From assembly GCF_000482385.1 (NCBI RefSeq), contig NZ_AXVD01000029.1:1-62915 (forward strand): 62,915 bases of DNA, written 5' to 3'. The notes beneath the pieces are model-generated. The model saw nothing but the letters and a program-made list of their open reading frames with translations. It did no database searches and had not been told where the DNA came from. A program made the translations under genes and the position numbers. Position 1 is the first letter of the stretch. Every line of letters begins with the position of its first letter. This document shows, in pieces, positions 62,544 to 62,915 of this stretch. Origin of the DNA: Nocardia sp. CNY236. GTDB lineage: Bacteria; Actinomycetota; Actinomycetes; Mycobacteriales; Mycobacteriaceae.

Positions 62544-62909
62544 CTATTCGGTTGTGGTCTGTTCTTTTTCGCGTGCGCGTCGCCATTCTTCGAAGGCTGC
62601 GAGTTCTGTGTCGTAGCGTTGGCGCATCGGCCCGTTGTTCGGGACTCGGTAGTACCACCAGTTCTGGCCTCGGTGCGGTTTGCGTATCTGTCGTGCCAGC
62701 CACGCGAGCTGGTCGTCGATGGTGATGCAGCGGTAGCGGTGATCATAGCTGGACAGCCACTCTGTGACCGGTGCGCGTACTGTCGGGTCCAGGTGCTCGA
62801 TCGTGGTTTCGATGAGATCCCGGAACCGGAACCCCTCGCTGAAGCCGGCGGCGTCCCAGATATCCCATGGCAGGGCCGTGGACGACTGGTCCTGCTCGAT
62901 TTTCAGCAC
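62544..62909 (-). CDS. Hypothetical protein, possibly cut by the window edge
   Basis: A frame of 121 codons, with a possible GTG start at 62909 (VLKIEQDQSS) but remaining open to the window edge, so the gene may extend beyond it. The product is hydrophilic and Trp/Arg-rich (LIETTIEHLDPTVRAPVTEW, DQLAWLARQIRKPHRGQNWW) with an acidic end. No family is recognised. GC content rises again here, closer to the backbone. It lies upstream of the GAD-like gene on the same strand, 102 nt away. Confidence 0.55.
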   Translation of the reverse strand: MLKIEQDQSSTALPWDIWDAAGFSEGFRFRDLIETTIEHLDPTVRAPVTEWLSSYDHRYRCITIDDQLAWLARQIRKPHRGQNWWYYRVPNNGPMRQRYDTELAAFEEWRRAREKEQTTTE

Positions 62910-62915
62910 CGTGGT

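Overview
The window is high-GC actinobacterial DNA, most likely from Nocardia or a close mycolic-acid-containing relative. Support for this comes from an mmpL3 homologue next to trmB and a NYN-domain gene, a FadE5-type acyl-CoA dehydrogenase, sigL/rslA homologues, a glucosylglycerate hydrolase, two DUF4185 (GH183-type) arabinan-active proteins, and a GTP-dependent PEP carboxykinase. Several blocks keep a Mycobacterium tuberculosis-like order, for example AI-2E transporter / mmpL3-NYN-trmB / a pair of Rv0209-Rv0210-like proteins / pckG. Most of the window (1-43 kb, 46.5-49 kb and 53-60 kb) looks like chromosomal backbone. About 43.2-46.3 kb, 48.9-52.6 kb and 60.1-62.9 kb look accessory.

Left part (0-13 kb): a small secreted protein, a thiolase divergent from an HxlR regulator across a perfect operator palindrome, an orphan sugar-ABC ATPase, a histidine-rich metal-binding protein, a Tat-exported PhoX-type phosphatase, a GH25 lysozyme, glucosylglycerate hydrolase, an SDR, leuS and an SdpI-like membrane protein.

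The most interesting part (13.1-19.1 kb) is a six-gene block on the minus strand. sigL and its zinc anti-sigma gene rslA are followed by a compact four-gene operon: a ThDP-dependent enzyme, a START/SRPBCC protein, a KAS III-like protein whose catalytic His is replaced by Asn, and a HisC-like aminotransferase. A textbook SigL promoter (TGAACC-N16-CGTATC) lies directly before the ThDP gene, so the four genes look like a SigL-controlled small-molecule pathway. I do not recognise its product.

The middle (19-43 kb) holds housekeeping and envelope genes: YqgE, GNAT, glycerate kinase, AroQ with a tandem-repeat N-terminus, a lipoprotein resembling a class B PBP but lacking all three catalytic motifs, a flippase-like protein, a class III adenylate cyclase, the mmpL3 operon, a lipase, a dynamin-like pair, pckG, and an HD-domain protein.

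The right part (43-63 kb) holds an XRE/DUF397 module divergent from three small genes, an acyl-CoA ligase, an XRE-ImmA-membrane-protein trio beside tRNA-Gly(CCC), a helical-repeat protein next to a transposase scrap, lipid and envelope genes (enoyl-CoA hydratase, two GH183-like proteins, FadE5), and finally an AT-richer tail. That tail starts at an IS30-like remnant and carries a GAD-like/DUF1851 immunity gene, a toxin C-terminus killed by two in-frame stops, and a second probable immunity gene.
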